Shown here piece after piece: positions 20,160 to 31,556 of a stretch of 64,000 nucleotides of DNA. Every line of letters begins with the position of its first letter. Position 1 is the stretch's first letter. This stretch comes from Corynebacterium oculi (GTDB taxonomy: Bacteria; Actinomycetota; Actinomycetes; Mycobacteriales; Mycobacteriaceae), in assembly GCF_001412105.1 (NCBI RefSeq), contig NZ_LKST01000001.1, positions 682,001 through 746,000 of the forward strand, read 5' to 3'. The notes under the pieces were generated by a model that made no database searches, was not told the origin of the DNA, and saw only the letters and a list, made by a program, of their open reading frames with translations. Made by a program: the position numbers and the translations under genes.

Positions 20160-20171
20160 AACACTAGTGTT
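20160..20171. promoter_or_regulatory. 12-bp palindrome upstream of sufR, likely SufR operator
   Basis: AACACTAGTGTT is a perfect palindrome 66 bases before the sufR start and 86 bases before the divergent mptB start. TTTTAG (20153-20158) and CTAAAA (20174-20179) flank it almost symmetrically. SufR repressors are known to bind inverted repeats in front of their own operons. Use by SufR here is inferred. Confidence 0.55.
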
Positions 20172-20236
20172 GTCTAAAAGAGACGGTCGCTTACGCGGCG
20201 GTACGCGAGGCCCAGCCAGGGCAGGAGGTGAAACGC

Positions 20237-20914
20237 ATGGTGCGCAAGACCGGCTCCACCGATGGAGACACCCGGAACGCGATCATGCGCAGCCTGCTCA
20301 CCCACGGCCCGCTCACCGCCGCCGCCCTGGGCGAGCGTCTTGGCCTCTCCACCGCAGGTGTGAGAAGGCATCTGGACATTCTCCTGGAAGAGGGGCTGGC
20401 CTATGCCGAGTCCCGCCGTTCCCCCGCACCGGCCACCCGGGGCCGCCCGGCTAAGCACTTCCGGCTTACCCACCGCGGCCGCGAGCACTTTGGCCACGAT
20501 TACGATTCCCTCGCCGCCCTCGCGCTCGCGCGCCTGGGGCGGGTCGGCGGCCCGCAGGCCGTGCGCGACCTCGCCCGGGCCCGCACGGAATCCATCGTGG
20601 CCTCGGTGCGCGAGGGCACCACCGATTCCGTCGAGGAGACGGCGCGCGCCCTGGCACGGGCGTTCGACGACCACGGCTATGCCGCCACCGTGCAACGCGC
20701 GGGCGGCGGTATCCAAATCTGCCAACACCACTGCCCGGTTTCCCAGGTGGCAGCGCAATACCCGGAATTATGTGAGGCGGAGCACGAGGTAATCTCCGAG
20801 TTGCTGGGCACCCACGTGCAGCCCCTGGCCTCTATTGCCGAGGGGCACGGCATCTGCACCACAAACATTCCTCTTTATCCCACCAATTCTCCTGAAGAAA
20901 GGAGCGGTTCATGA
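20237..20914 (+). CDS. sufR: Fe-S cluster-binding transcriptional regulator SufR
   Basis: ArsR/DeoR-like winged-helix repressor of the suf operon, 225 residues. The N-terminal HTH covers about residues 15-60 ([21 protein letters not shown]). Four cysteines near the C terminus, Cys162, Cys166, Cys179 and Cys207, are the expected Fe-S ligands. ATG at 20237 has AGGAGG 8 bases upstream; a GTG at 20228 overlaps that site and is less likely. The stop overlaps sufB by 4 bases (ATGA). A palindrome about 66 bases upstream suggests autoregulation. Confidence 0.93.
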   Translation: MVRKTGSTDGDTRNAIMRSLLTHGPLTAAALGERLGLSTAGVRRHLDILLEEGLAYAESRRSPAPATRGRPAKHFRLTHRGREHFGHDYDSLAALALARLGRVGGPQAVRDLARARTESIVASVREGTTDSVEETARALARAFDDHGYAATVQRAGGGIQICQHHCPVSQVAAQYPELCEAEHEVISELLGTHVQPLASIAEGHGICTTNIPLYPTNSPEERSGS

Positions 20915-22356
20915 CCCAGGCGACGCAGAACCTTGACGCGCAGCGCCCCATGAACGATGACGAGATCATCGAGTCCATGGGCGGTTATAACTACGGCTGG
21001 CACGATTCCGACGCCGCGGGCTCCGCCGCCCGCCGCGGGCTGAGCGAGGAGGTCGTCCGCGACATCTCCGCGCAGAAGAACGAGCCCGAGTGGATGCTAG
21101 AGCAGCGCCTCAAGGCCCTCAACATCTTTGATAAGAAGCCCGTGCCCACCTGGGGTGCGGACTTGAGCAATATCGACTTTGACAGCATTAAGTACTTCGT
21201 GCGCTCCACCGAGGAGCAGGCGAAGTCCTGGGACGACCTCCCCGATGACATTCGCAATACCTACGATCGTCTGGGCATTCCCGAGGCGGAGAAGCAGCGC
21301 CTGGTGGCCGGCGTGGCCGCCCAGTACGAATCCGAGGTGGTCTACCACCAGATCCGCGAGGATCTAGAGGAGCAGGGCGTGATCTTCGTGGACACGGATA
21401 CCGCGCTGCAAAAGTACCCGGAGCTATTCAAGGAATACTTTGGCACCGTGGTTCCGGCCGGGGACAATAAGTTCTCCGCCCTCAACGCCGCCGTGTGGTC
21501 CGGCGGATCCTTCATCTACGTGCCCAAGGGCGTGCACGTGGACATCCCGCTTCAGGCTTACTTCCGCATCAACACGGAGAACATGGGGCAGTTCGAGCGC
21601 ACCCTCATTGTGGTGGACGAGGACGCCTATGTGCACTACGTGGAGGGCTGCACGGCCCCCATCTATAAGTCCGATTCCCTGCACGCCGCCGTGGTGGAGA
21701 TCGTGGTGAAAAAGGGCGGCCGCTGCCGCTACACCACCATCCAGAACTGGTCGAACAACGTGTACAACCTGGTTACCCAGCGCGCCAAGGCGGAGGAGGG
21801 GGCCACGATGGAGTGGATCGATGGCAACATCGGCTCCAAGGTGAACATGAAGTACCCGGCCGTGTGGATGACCGGCCCCTACGCCAAGGGCGAGGTTCTC
21901 TCCGCCGCCTTCGCCGGAGAGGGCCAGTTCCAGGACACCGGCGCGAAGATGGTGCACATGGCCCCGTACACCTCCTCCAACATCGTCTCCAAGTCCGTGG
22001 CCCGCTCCGGGGGGCGCGCGGCCTACCGCGGCCTGGTGCAGATCAACGCCAACGCGCATCACTGCACCGCCAACGTGGAGTGCGATGCTCTCCTGGTGGA
22101 TAACATCTCGCGCTCGGATACCTACCCCTACAACGACATCCGCAATGACCACGTGACGCTGGGCCACGAGGCCACCGTCTCCCAGGTCTCCGAGGAGCAG
22201 CTCTTCTACCTGATGAGCCGCGGCATCGACGAGGCCGACGCCATGGCGATGATCGTTCGCGGGTTCGTGGAGCCCATCGCCAAGGAACTGCCCATGGAGT
22301 ACGCGCTCGAACTCAACCGGCTGATCGAGCTACAGATGGAAGGATCGGTGGGATAA
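20911..22356 (+). CDS. sufB: Fe-S cluster assembly protein SufB
   Basis: Scaffold subunit of the SufBCD complex that builds Fe-S clusters. The 481-residue product ends in a right-handed beta-helix region. The conserved Cys247 in [11 protein letters not shown] is the expected sulphur-accepting residue, and [21 protein letters not shown] is the C-terminal SufB/D motif. AAAGGAG lies within the end of sufR. sufD begins immediately after the TAA stop. Confidence 0.97.
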   Translation: MTQATQNLDAQRPMNDDEIIESMGGYNYGWHDSDAAGSAARRGLSEEVVRDISAQKNEPEWMLEQRLKALNIFDKKPVPTWGADLSNIDFDSIKYFVRSTEEQAKSWDDLPDDIRNTYDRLGIPEAEKQRLVAGVAAQYESEVVYHQIREDLEEQGVIFVDTDTALQKYPELFKEYFGTVVPAGDNKFSALNAAVWSGGSFIYVPKGVHVDIPLQAYFRINTENMGQFERTLIVVDEDAYVHYVEGCTAPIYKSDSLHAAVVEIVVKKGGRCRYTTIQNWSNNVYNLVTQRAKAEEGATMEWIDGNIGSKVNMKYPAVWMTGPYAKGEVLSAAFAGEGQFQDTGAKMVHMAPYTSSNIVSKSVARSGGRAAYRGLVQINANAHHCTANVECDALLVDNISRSDTYPYNDIRNDHVTLGHEATVSQVSEEQLFYLMSRGIDEADAMAMIVRGFVEPIAKELPMEYALELNRLIELQMEGSVG

Positions 22357-23526
22357 ATGGCCGAGACGCTCAAGAACGCCACCACGCACAACAACAAGGG
22401 TGACGTGCTCACCTCCTTTAACGTGGAGGACTTCGAGGTTCCCCGCGGCAAGGACGAGGAGTGGCGCTTCATTTCCCTGCGCCGCCTGCGCGGCCTGCAC
22501 AACGGCTCCTTCAGCCCGGCCGTAGCCCCCGACATCGCCGTGGAGATTCCCGACGGGGCCCAGGCGAGTAGCCGCAGCATCGCCAAGGATGACGCCCGCG
22601 CCACCCGCGCCGGGGCGCCCTCGGATCGCGTGGGCGCGCAGGCCTGGACCTCCATGGAGGAGGCCACCCTGGTCAGCTTCGCCAAGGACTCCGCCACCAC
22701 CGAGCCTGTGACCATCACGGTCACCGGCAAGGGGGAGGGCGTGACCTCCTTTGGTGCCGTGGTCGTGGAGCTGGAGCAGGGCGCGGAGGCCACCGTGGCC
22801 CTGAATTACCGGGGCAGCGGCACGCACGCGGATAACGTCCAGTTCGTGCTGGGCGCCAACTCCCGCCTCACGGTGATCGTGGACGCCGATTGGGAGGATG
22901 ACGCGGTGCACCTATCCAACCAGTCCGCGCTGGTGGGCCGCGACGCCGTGCTACGGCACAACGTGGCCGTCTTTGGCGGCGAGGTAGTGCGCCTGGTGCC
23001 GCGCGTGAAGTTTGAGGATCAGGGCGGCGACGCCGAGATGCTGGGCGTGTACTTTGCCGACGACGGCCAGTACTTTGAAAACCGCCTGCTGGTGGATCAC
23101 GCCCAGCCCAACTGCCGCTCCAACGTGCTGTACAAGGGAGCGCTGCAAGGCGATCCCGGCACCAGCAAGCCCGATACCCGCACCACCTGGGTGGGTGACG
23201 TGCTGATCCGGGCCAACGCGCAGGGGACCGATACCTACGAGACCAACCGCAACCTGGTGCTCAGCGAGGCCGCCCGCGCCGATGCGATCCCGAACCTGGA
23301 GATCGAGACCGGCGAGATCGCCGGGGCCGGCCACGCCGCCACGGTGGGGCGCTTCGACGATGAGCAGCTCTTTTATCTGATGAGCCGCGGCATCCCCGAG
23401 GCCGAGGCCCGTCGCCTTATCATTCGCGGATTCTTTACCGAGGTCATCAACCACATTCCGGTGGAGGGGATCCGGGAGGAGCTGGAATCCCGCGTGGTCA
23501 ATGAACTAGAACGCGTGACCGCCTAA
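22357..23526 (+). CDS. sufD: Fe-S cluster assembly protein SufD
   Basis: Partner of SufB and SufC in the scaffold complex. The 389-residue product shares the SufB-like C-terminal block ([21 protein letters not shown]) and the SNVLYKGAL beta-helix stretch. The start codon abuts the sufB stop with no gap. GGAAGGATCGG at the end of sufB can serve as ribosome-binding site. A 58-base gap follows before sufC. Confidence 0.95.
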   Translation: MAETLKNATTHNNKGDVLTSFNVEDFEVPRGKDEEWRFISLRRLRGLHNGSFSPAVAPDIAVEIPDGAQASSRSIAKDDARATRAGAPSDRVGAQAWTSMEEATLVSFAKDSATTEPVTITVTGKGEGVTSFGAVVVELEQGAEATVALNYRGSGTHADNVQFVLGANSRLTVIVDADWEDDAVHLSNQSALVGRDAVLRHNVAVFGGEVVRLVPRVKFEDQGGDAEMLGVYFADDGQYFENRLLVDHAQPNCRSNVLYKGALQGDPGTSKPDTRTTWVGDVLIRANAQGTDTYETNRNLVLSEAARADAIPNLEIETGEIAGAGHAATVGRFDDEQLFYLMSRGIPEAEARRLIIRGFFTEVINHIPVEGIREELESRVVNELERVTA

Positions 23527-23584
23527 GAGCCGATACGCCGATACAAAGCACCCGCACTGCACGCTACGATCAGGAGAAAACACG

Positions 23585-26077
<2,493 letters not shown>

Positions 26078-26081
<4 letters not shown>

Positions 26082-26458
26082 CTGACCCGCTAGAAGAACC
26101 CACGCAGCGCCCGGAGCAGACGGAGCAGGACGCCGCCGATGCCTCGACCATCGAGGAGTACATGCGCGACGTGATTGACCCGGAGCTGGGGATCAACGTG
26201 GTGGATCTGGGCCTGGTGTATGACATCTGGGTGGATCACTCCACCGAGGGGGTCAAGCGGGCCGTGGTAAACATGACGCTGACCTCCCCGGCCTGCCCGC
26301 TCACGGACATGCTGGAGGATCAGTCCGAGGCGGCGGTGGTGGGCAACGGCGCCGCGGACGAGCTCCAGATCAACTGGGTGTGGATGCCCCCGTGGGGCCC
26401 ACACATGATTACGGAGGAGGGGCGCGAGCAGCTTCGTGCCCTGGGCTTCTCCGTCTAG
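26078..26458 (+). CDS. sufT: Fe-S assembly protein SufT (MIP18/DUF59 family)
   Basis: Small accessory factor in Fe-S cluster maturation. The 126-residue product has a short acidic, glutamine-rich N-terminal tail of about 25 residues and a DUF59 domain with VIDPELGINVVDLGLVYD and the conserved cysteine in LTSPACPLTDML. It closes the suf operon. Overlap with sufU by ATGA indicates coupled translation. Confidence 0.92.
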
Positions 26459-26492
26459 ATTCTCCGCTCGGCTGCCCGCGCGGCGGGATTGA

Positions 26493-26498
26493 TACACT
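26493..26498 (+). promoter_or_regulatory. Extended -10 box for leaderless ABC-F gene
   Basis: TGATACACT (26490-26498) is an extended -10 element. The GTG start is 8 bases further on, with no Shine-Dalgarno. Confidence 0.55.
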
Positions 26499-26506
26499 GC
26501 TTCCTT

Positions 26507-28138
26507 GTGATTGTCACCAATGATCTGGAAGTTCGCGTTGGCGCCCGCACCCTCTTGACGGCCCCCGGCCAGCACCTTCGGGTGCAGGCGGGGGATCGCA
26601 TCGGCTTGGTGGGCCGCAACGGCGCGGGCAAGACCACCACCATGCGCATCCTGGCGGGGGAGACCCAGCCCTACGGCGGTTCGGTGACGGTCTCCGGGGA
26701 GGTGGGCTATCTGCCCCAGGATTCCCGGGAGGGCAACATCGAACAAACCGCCCGGGATCGCGTGCTCTCCGCGCGGGGGCTCTATAGCATCCGCGCCTCC
26801 ATGCTGCGCCAGCAGGAGATCATGGGGAGCGCTGCGGATGACGCCGCGCGGGACAAGGCGATCCGCAAGTACTCCCGCCTGGAGGAGCGCTATCATGCCC
26901 TGGGCGGCTACGAGGCGGATTCCGAGGCCGCCCAGATCTGCGATAACCTGGGCCTTCCCGCCCGTATTCTGGATCAAAAACTCACCACCCTTTCCGGCGG
27001 GCAGCGCCGCCGCGTGGAGTTGGCCCAGATCCTCTTTGCCGCCACCGCGGGCTCGGGGAAGTCCGCCACCACGCTGCTGCTGGACGAGCCCACCAACCAC
27101 CTCGACGCGGACTCGATTACCTGGCTGCGCGGCTTCCTGCGCAAGCACGAGGGCGGGCTCATCATGATCTCCCACGACGTAGACCTCCTCGACGACGTGT
27201 GCAACAAGATCTGGTATCTAGACGCGGTGCGCGCCGAGGCGGACGTGTACAACATGGGCTTTAGCAAGTACAAGGACGCTCGCGCTCTCGACGAGGCCCG
27301 TCGCCGACGCGAGCGCGCCAACGCGGAGAAGCGGGCCTCGGCGCTGCGTACCCAGGCCGAGAAGCTCGGGGCTAAGGCCACCAAGGCCAAGGCAGCCAAG
27401 CAGATGGCCGCCCGCGCCGACCGCATGATGAATGCGCTCGACGAGGTGCGCGTGGCCGATAAGGTGGCGCATATTTCCTTCCCCGAGCCCGCTCCCTGCG
27501 GCAAGACCCCCATGTTTGCCAAGGGGCTGACCAAGATGTACGGCTCCCTAGAGGTCTTTGCCGGGATCGACCTGGCCATCGATAAGGGCTCCCGGGTGGT
27601 GGTGCTGGGGTTTAACGGCGCGGGCAAGACCACCCTGCTCAAACTCCTCGCGGGCGTGGAGCGCACGGACGGGGAGGGGGGCATCGTCACCGGGCACGGG
27701 CTGAAGGTGGGGTACTTCGCCCAGGAGCATGACACCATTGACCCGGATAAGTCCGTGTGGCGCAACACCATCGACGCCTGCCCGGAGGCGGGGGAGCAGG
27801 ATCTCCGTGGGCTGCTGGGGGCCTTCATGTTTTCCGGGGAAAAGCTCGACCAGCCCGCGGGAACGCTCTCCGGCGGCGAAAAGACCCGCCTGGCCCTGGC
27901 CACGCTCGTCTCCTCCCGCGCCAACGTTTTGCTTCTCGACGAGCCCACCAACAACCTCGATCCCATCTCCCGCGAGCAGGTGCTCGACGCCCTGCGCTCC
28001 TACACGGGTGCCGTGGTGCTGGTGACCCACGATCCGGGGGCCGTGCGCGCCCTGGAGCCGGAGCGCGTGATCGTGCTTCCCGACGGCACCGAGGACCTCT
28101 GGGGGGACGAGTACATGGAGATCGTGGAACTGGCCTAA
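26507..28138 (+). CDS. ABC-F family ATP-binding protein
   Basis: Soluble twin ABC ATPase expected to act on the ribosome rather than in transport. The 543-residue product has two nucleotide-binding domains: Walker A GRNGAGKTT with LSGGQRRRVELA and LLLDEPTNHLD, then GFNGAGKTT with LSGGEKTRLALA and LLLDEPTNNLD. A charged, lysine/alanine-rich linker of about 80 residues joins them. There are no membrane segments. GTG at 26507 follows an extended -10 box. Whether it is housekeeping or antibiotic-protective cannot be told from sequence. Confidence 0.92.
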   Translation: MIVTNDLEVRVGARTLLTAPGQHLRVQAGDRIGLVGRNGAGKTTTMRILAGETQPYGGSVTVSGEVGYLPQDSREGNIEQTARDRVLSARGLYSIRASMLRQQEIMGSAADDAARDKAIRKYSRLEERYHALGGYEADSEAAQICDNLGLPARILDQKLTTLSGGQRRRVELAQILFAATAGSGKSATTLLLDEPTNHLDADSITWLRGFLRKHEGGLIMISHDVDLLDDVCNKIWYLDAVRAEADVYNMGFSKYKDARALDEARRRRERANAEKRASALRTQAEKLGAKATKAKAAKQMAARADRMMNALDEVRVADKVAHISFPEPAPCGKTPMFAKGLTKMYGSLEVFAGIDLAIDKGSRVVVLGFNGAGKTTLLKLLAGVERTDGEGGIVTGHGLKVGYFAQEHDTIDPDKSVWRNTIDACPEAGEQDLRGLLGAFMFSGEKLDQPAGTLSGGEKTRLALATLVSSRANVLLLDEPTNNLDPISREQVLDALRSYTGAVVLVTHDPGAVRALEPERVIVLPDGTEDLWGDEYMEIVELA

Positions 28139-28223
28139 AAAGTTTTCCCAAACCCAAGTATTTCCTCGCGAAAACCTTTAGGGTGAGGGGCACAGCATCG
28201 TTTCTGGCGAAAAGGAGAAGATG

Positions 28224-29364
28224 ATGACTGCTGCCCACACGGAGCACAAGGCCCCGTACAGTTACACCCCCGGCTATGCCGAGTCCCAGGGGTTGGTGGA
28301 ACAGCCCACCTTCCGTGCGATCCCGGAGTTCGAGGGGGTTCACGACGTGTGGCCACGCGGCGACCGGCTTGAGGCCGTGCGTCAGGCCGCCCGCGAATAC
28401 CGGGAGCGCTTCCTCCAGCAGGGAACCGTGCTGGGGGTGCGATCCTTTAATATCGCCGCGGCACCCTACCCCGCGAGGTTCGCGTTCCAGGGATACTCGG
28501 TGAACCTCAACCCCTTCATCAGCATCATCAACCGCATGATCATCATCCAGTACGAGGACTTCAACGGGGTGGAACGCACCCTGGTGTGGGAGCCCACGGT
28601 GCCCACCGGCTCCAAGAACTCCCCCTTCTACAACAAACTTGCGCGCTTCGGCGCCAAGTGGGGCGGGGAGAAGCTGATGGTCAAGTACTACAACGATCCC
28701 GACGAGATTCTGCCCATGCTGGGCATGAACAACGCGGACGTGGATTACGTATCCTTCGATCACCTGCACGTGCAGGATGGGCGCATGATTATGGGCGCGC
28801 GGAACACCCCTTACCGGCCGATCTTTCCGCACGCGCGGCTCATCGTGCACGAGGCGGAGCTGGGCACCTTCGAGTCCCCAGCATCCGATGCAGCGCGCCT
28901 GGTACGTCAAGGAAGGGCTCGACGGGGTGGAGCGTGAGGCCCTCTCCACGTTCCGGGGAGATGTGGAACTCGGCGTGGGGATATCCCTGCTGTGGACGCC
29001 CGGCCCACACCGACGGCAACCATTCCCTGTGCGTGAACACCCCCGACGGCGTGTGGATCTCCTCCGAGAACGGCATGGCCGCCGATTCCTGGCAACCGGA
29101 ACTCTCTAGGATTCCCGGCGTGCGCGCCCAGGCCAAGTTCTACGAGCGAGACGTGGTGCTCAACGGCAACACCCTTGAGGATTCCCTGGATCAGTACGAC
29201 TCCATGATTAAGGAGTTCGAGATGGCCTCCTACTGCAAGAAGGACCCCGGTGGAAGCAGATCCTCCCGTCCTCGGAGTGCGCCAACTGGAAGCGGCAGTG
29301 GCCGCTGATTCCGGGCATGACGCACGGCGGGATCAATTACGGGGAGATCCGTAGGCGGAGGTAA
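28224..29364 (+). pseudogene. Metallo-beta-lactamase-fold-like protein, broken by three C-run indels
   Basis: Three reading frames join into one protein of about 379 residues if three indels are corrected: one extra C in CCCC at 28876-28879, one extra C in CCC at 29004-29006, and one missing C in CCCC at 29245-29248. After correction the text contains WTPGHTDGNHSL, a typical MBL motif. The HxHxDH region reads HLHVQD (residues 180-185), so the second metal site would be altered. ATG at 28224 has GGAG six bases upstream. The 3' end overlaps the convergent LysR gene by 32 bases. Homopolymer sequencing error is possible. Exact function unknown. Confidence 0.7.
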
Positions 29365-30268
29365 GCGGGCTGAGTTCGCGGGCGGCCTCGGCCACGGCCG
29401 CCCGGAAGGCCCGGATCGCCGGGCTGCGCTCGTGGCTACCGCGCACCGCGGAGTACAGGGTGCGCGAGGACTGCTCATCGAGGGGAAGAACCTGCACCTC
29501 CCGACGGAACGCCGAGGTAATCAGGGCGGGGGCGATGGTCACGGCGTGTCCCTCGCGGGCGAGGTATATCTGCAAGAATGGGTCGGGGGTTTCAAAGAGC
29601 ACGCGCGGCTCGAAGCCGTGCCCACGGCAGTACTCCCGCGCCCACCGGCCGAAGATAAGGTGGGCGGGGTCGATCGCCCAGGGCTGCCGCGCAAGATCGC
29701 TGATCGACGCCACTCCGGCGCTCAGCGGCCCGGTGCGCGGCAGCACCAGATGCAGGGGATCGGAGAATATCTCCTCCCGGTGCACCCCCTGGGGCAGCAG
29801 CACGTCAATATCCTGGTAGGACTCGCCCAGGATGACGTCGAAGTCTCCCTGCATCAGCCCCTTGAGCGCGCTTTCCACCTCGCGCTGATATATCTCCACC
29901 CGAAGATCGGGGTATTTCTCCGCCAGGCTGTTGAGCGCCCTCGGGGCGAGGGTTGCCAGCACCGTCTGGAAGGAGGCCACGCGGAGCGTGCCCAGCACCT
30001 GATTGGCGGCAGAAGCCAGGGGCACCGTGGCGTCGTCGGCAAGCATAAGGATCTTCACCGCGTAATCCGCAAGTATTTCTCCCTGCTCGGTGAGCCGTAC
30101 GTTGCGTCCCACCCGTTCCACAAGGCGGTGCCCCGTTTCCCGCTCCAGCTTTTGTAGCTGCTGGGAGACGGCGGAATGAGTGTAGCGCAGCGCCTGCGCA
30201 ACCTTGGTGATGGTGCCCTGGCGGCGCAACTCCACGAGCATGCGCAGCCGTATCATGTTCATTTCCAT
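29333..30268 (-). CDS. LysR-family transcriptional regulator
   Basis: DNA-binding regulator of 311 residues. The N-terminal winged HTH is clear at about residues 5-65 (GTITKVAQALRYTHSAVSQQLQKLE), followed by a type 2 periplasmic-binding-like effector domain. ATG at 30268 has GAGG about 8 bases upstream; ATG at 30262 is an alternative. It is divergent from the EamA transporter gene, an arrangement usual for LysR regulators and their target exporters. The target and ligand are inferred from position only. Confidence 0.9.
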   Translation of the reverse strand: MEMNMIRLRMLVELRRQGTITKVAQALRYTHSAVSQQLQKLERETGHRLVERVGRNVRLTEQGEILADYAVKILMLADDATVPLASAANQVLGTLRVASFQTVLATLAPRALNSLAEKYPDLRVEIYQREVESALKGLMQGDFDVILGESYQDIDVLLPQGVHREEIFSDPLHLVLPRTGPLSAGVASISDLARQPWAIDPAHLIFGRWAREYCRGHGFEPRVLFETPDPFLQIYLAREGHAVTIAPALITSAFRREVQVLPLDEQSSRTLYSAVRGSHERSPAIRAFRAAVAEAARELSPLTSAYGSPRN

Positions 30269-30271
30269 AGG

Positions 30272-30329
30272 AAAACCTCGTAGTTTTTCTTAAGCTTGGC
30301 TCGTACAAAATCTCGCTAGACGCTATACT
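30272..30329. promoter_or_regulatory. LysR/EamA divergent control region
   Basis: TATACT (30324-30329) is a good -10 box for the EamA gene, 23 bases before its ATG. AAAAC (30272-30276) and GTTTT (30283-30287), six bases apart, form an inverted repeat just in front of the LysR start and could be the regulator's own operator. Confidence 0.45.
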
Positions 30330-30352
30330 ATTGTGCGCCGCATACTCGATAT

Positions 30353-31310
30353 ATGAATCGCAAGACACAACCCGTAGGCATCCTCATGGTCATGGGATCC
30401 TGCCTATCCCTGCAATGGGGAGCCGCCATCGCCACGAGGCTTTTTCCCCACGCCGGGGCCTGGGGAACCACCACGGTGCGCCTGGCCTTCGCCGCCGTCA
30501 TTCTGCTGCTCATCGCCCGCCCCAGGGTGACCTCCTGGCCCGCGAACACCTGGCGCAGCGTCCTCTTCCTCGGTCTCTCCCTGGGCGCGATGAACAGTTT
30601 TTTCTACGCCTCCTTAGAACACACCCCCCTCGGCATCGCCGTGACCGTGGAGTTCTTAGGCCCGCTGCTGCTTGCCGCCGCCCTTTCCCGGCGCCCCCTA
30701 GATCTCCTCTGGGCGTTCATCGCGTTCCTGGGCATCGGGCTATTGGGCAAGGATGCCTTCCTTTCCTCGAATGATCTGAGTGTGACGGGCCTCTGCCTCG
30801 CACTCGTCGCCGGTGGGTTCTGGATCTGCTATATCCTGGCCAGTTCCACCGTGGGGGCAAAGGCGCCCGGGCTCGACGGCCTGGCCGTGGCCATAGCGCT
30901 AGGAACGCTGGTTCCCCTGCCCGCCGGGGCGCACGGGGCGGGCATTCTGATCTCAGAGATCCTTTCCACACCATCCTCTGCCCGCCGGGGCGCACGGGGC
31001 GGGCATCCTGCTCGGTGATCCCACGCTGCTGATCCTCGCGCTCTTTACCGGCCTATTGGGCTCCGTGATCCCTTATGCCCTACAAATGGGGGCGCTCAGG
31101 AGGATGCCCCGCGAGGTCTTTGGCATCCTGTTGAGCCTGGAACCCGCCTTTGCCGCCGTGATCGGCTGGTTGGTGCTGGGGCAGGCGCTGGGGGCGGGGC
31201 AGTGGCTAGCCGTGGCCCTGGTCATCAGCGCCAGCGTGGGCACCACGATGGGGTCGCGGCGGTCCCGCAATAATGTCTATGATATGAGGGGAAACACCGA
31301 TTCCGCCGCA
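30353..31310 (+). pseudogene. EamA/DMT-family transporter, frameshifted by a 61-bp duplication
   Basis: Drug/metabolite exporter of the ten-helix EamA type. The first frame covers seven helices and ends early at 31018. The remaining helices, from IPYALQMGALRRMPREVFG to about 31260, are in the +1 frame. A 29-base sequence occurs twice exactly 61 bases apart (30917-30945 and 30978-31006). Removing 61 bases restores LPAGAHGAGILLGDPTLL in one frame. The second frame also runs on without a stop into an unrelated single-helix segment. The gene is divergent from a LysR regulator. Confidence 0.8.
30917..31006 (+). repeat. 29-bp direct repeat with 61-bp period inside the EamA gene
   Basis: The two copies (30917-30945 and 30978-31006) are identical. 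The 32 bases between them include GATCTCAGAGATC (30949-30961), a 13-base near-perfect palindrome. Recombination or slippage between copies would delete 61 bases and restore the transporter frame. Confidence 0.85.
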
Positions 31311-31544
31311 ATGAAGAAAGGTACCGGCTTGCAAAACAATTCCCAGTCCACGGTCCCCCTGGTGGTCGCCGCGATTATCGTGGCGGGGTTATTCCTTTTG
31401 CTGGCGCTATACCTGGGCCTGACCCGTTATTACAACGCGCAGGAGGTCGAGGTCCTCGTGGAGGGGGCGGAGGCCAACGGGCGGAACTACTCCGTGGTGA
31501 TCCATAACTGGCTCACCGGCAGTTACTCTTTCAGCATAGAGTAG
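31284..31544 (+). CDS. Small single-helix membrane protein, or C-terminal extension of the EamA frame
   Basis: This segment is in frame with the 3' part of the EamA gene but is unlike that family. It encodes one hydrophobic helix (PLVVAAIIVAGLFLLLALYLGL) and a 40-residue outer domain ending YSVVIHNWLTGSYSFSIE. It could start at ATG 31284 or 31311. TATGAT (31278-31283) resembles a -10 box. Neither start has a clear ribosome-binding site. It may be a separate small gene or the result of a lost EamA stop codon. I do not recognise it. Confidence 0.35.
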   Translation: MRGNTDSAAMKKGTGLQNNSQSTVPLVVAAIIVAGLFLLLALYLGLTRYYNAQEVEVLVEGAEANGRNYSVVIHNWLTGSYSFSIE

Positions 31545-31556
31545 ACGCCGCACGAT

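Noticed and set aside
26507..28138. ABC transporter importer/exporter subunit
   Set aside because: Two nucleotide domains in one chain, no membrane partner nearby, and the ABC-F linker point to a ribosome-acting protein.
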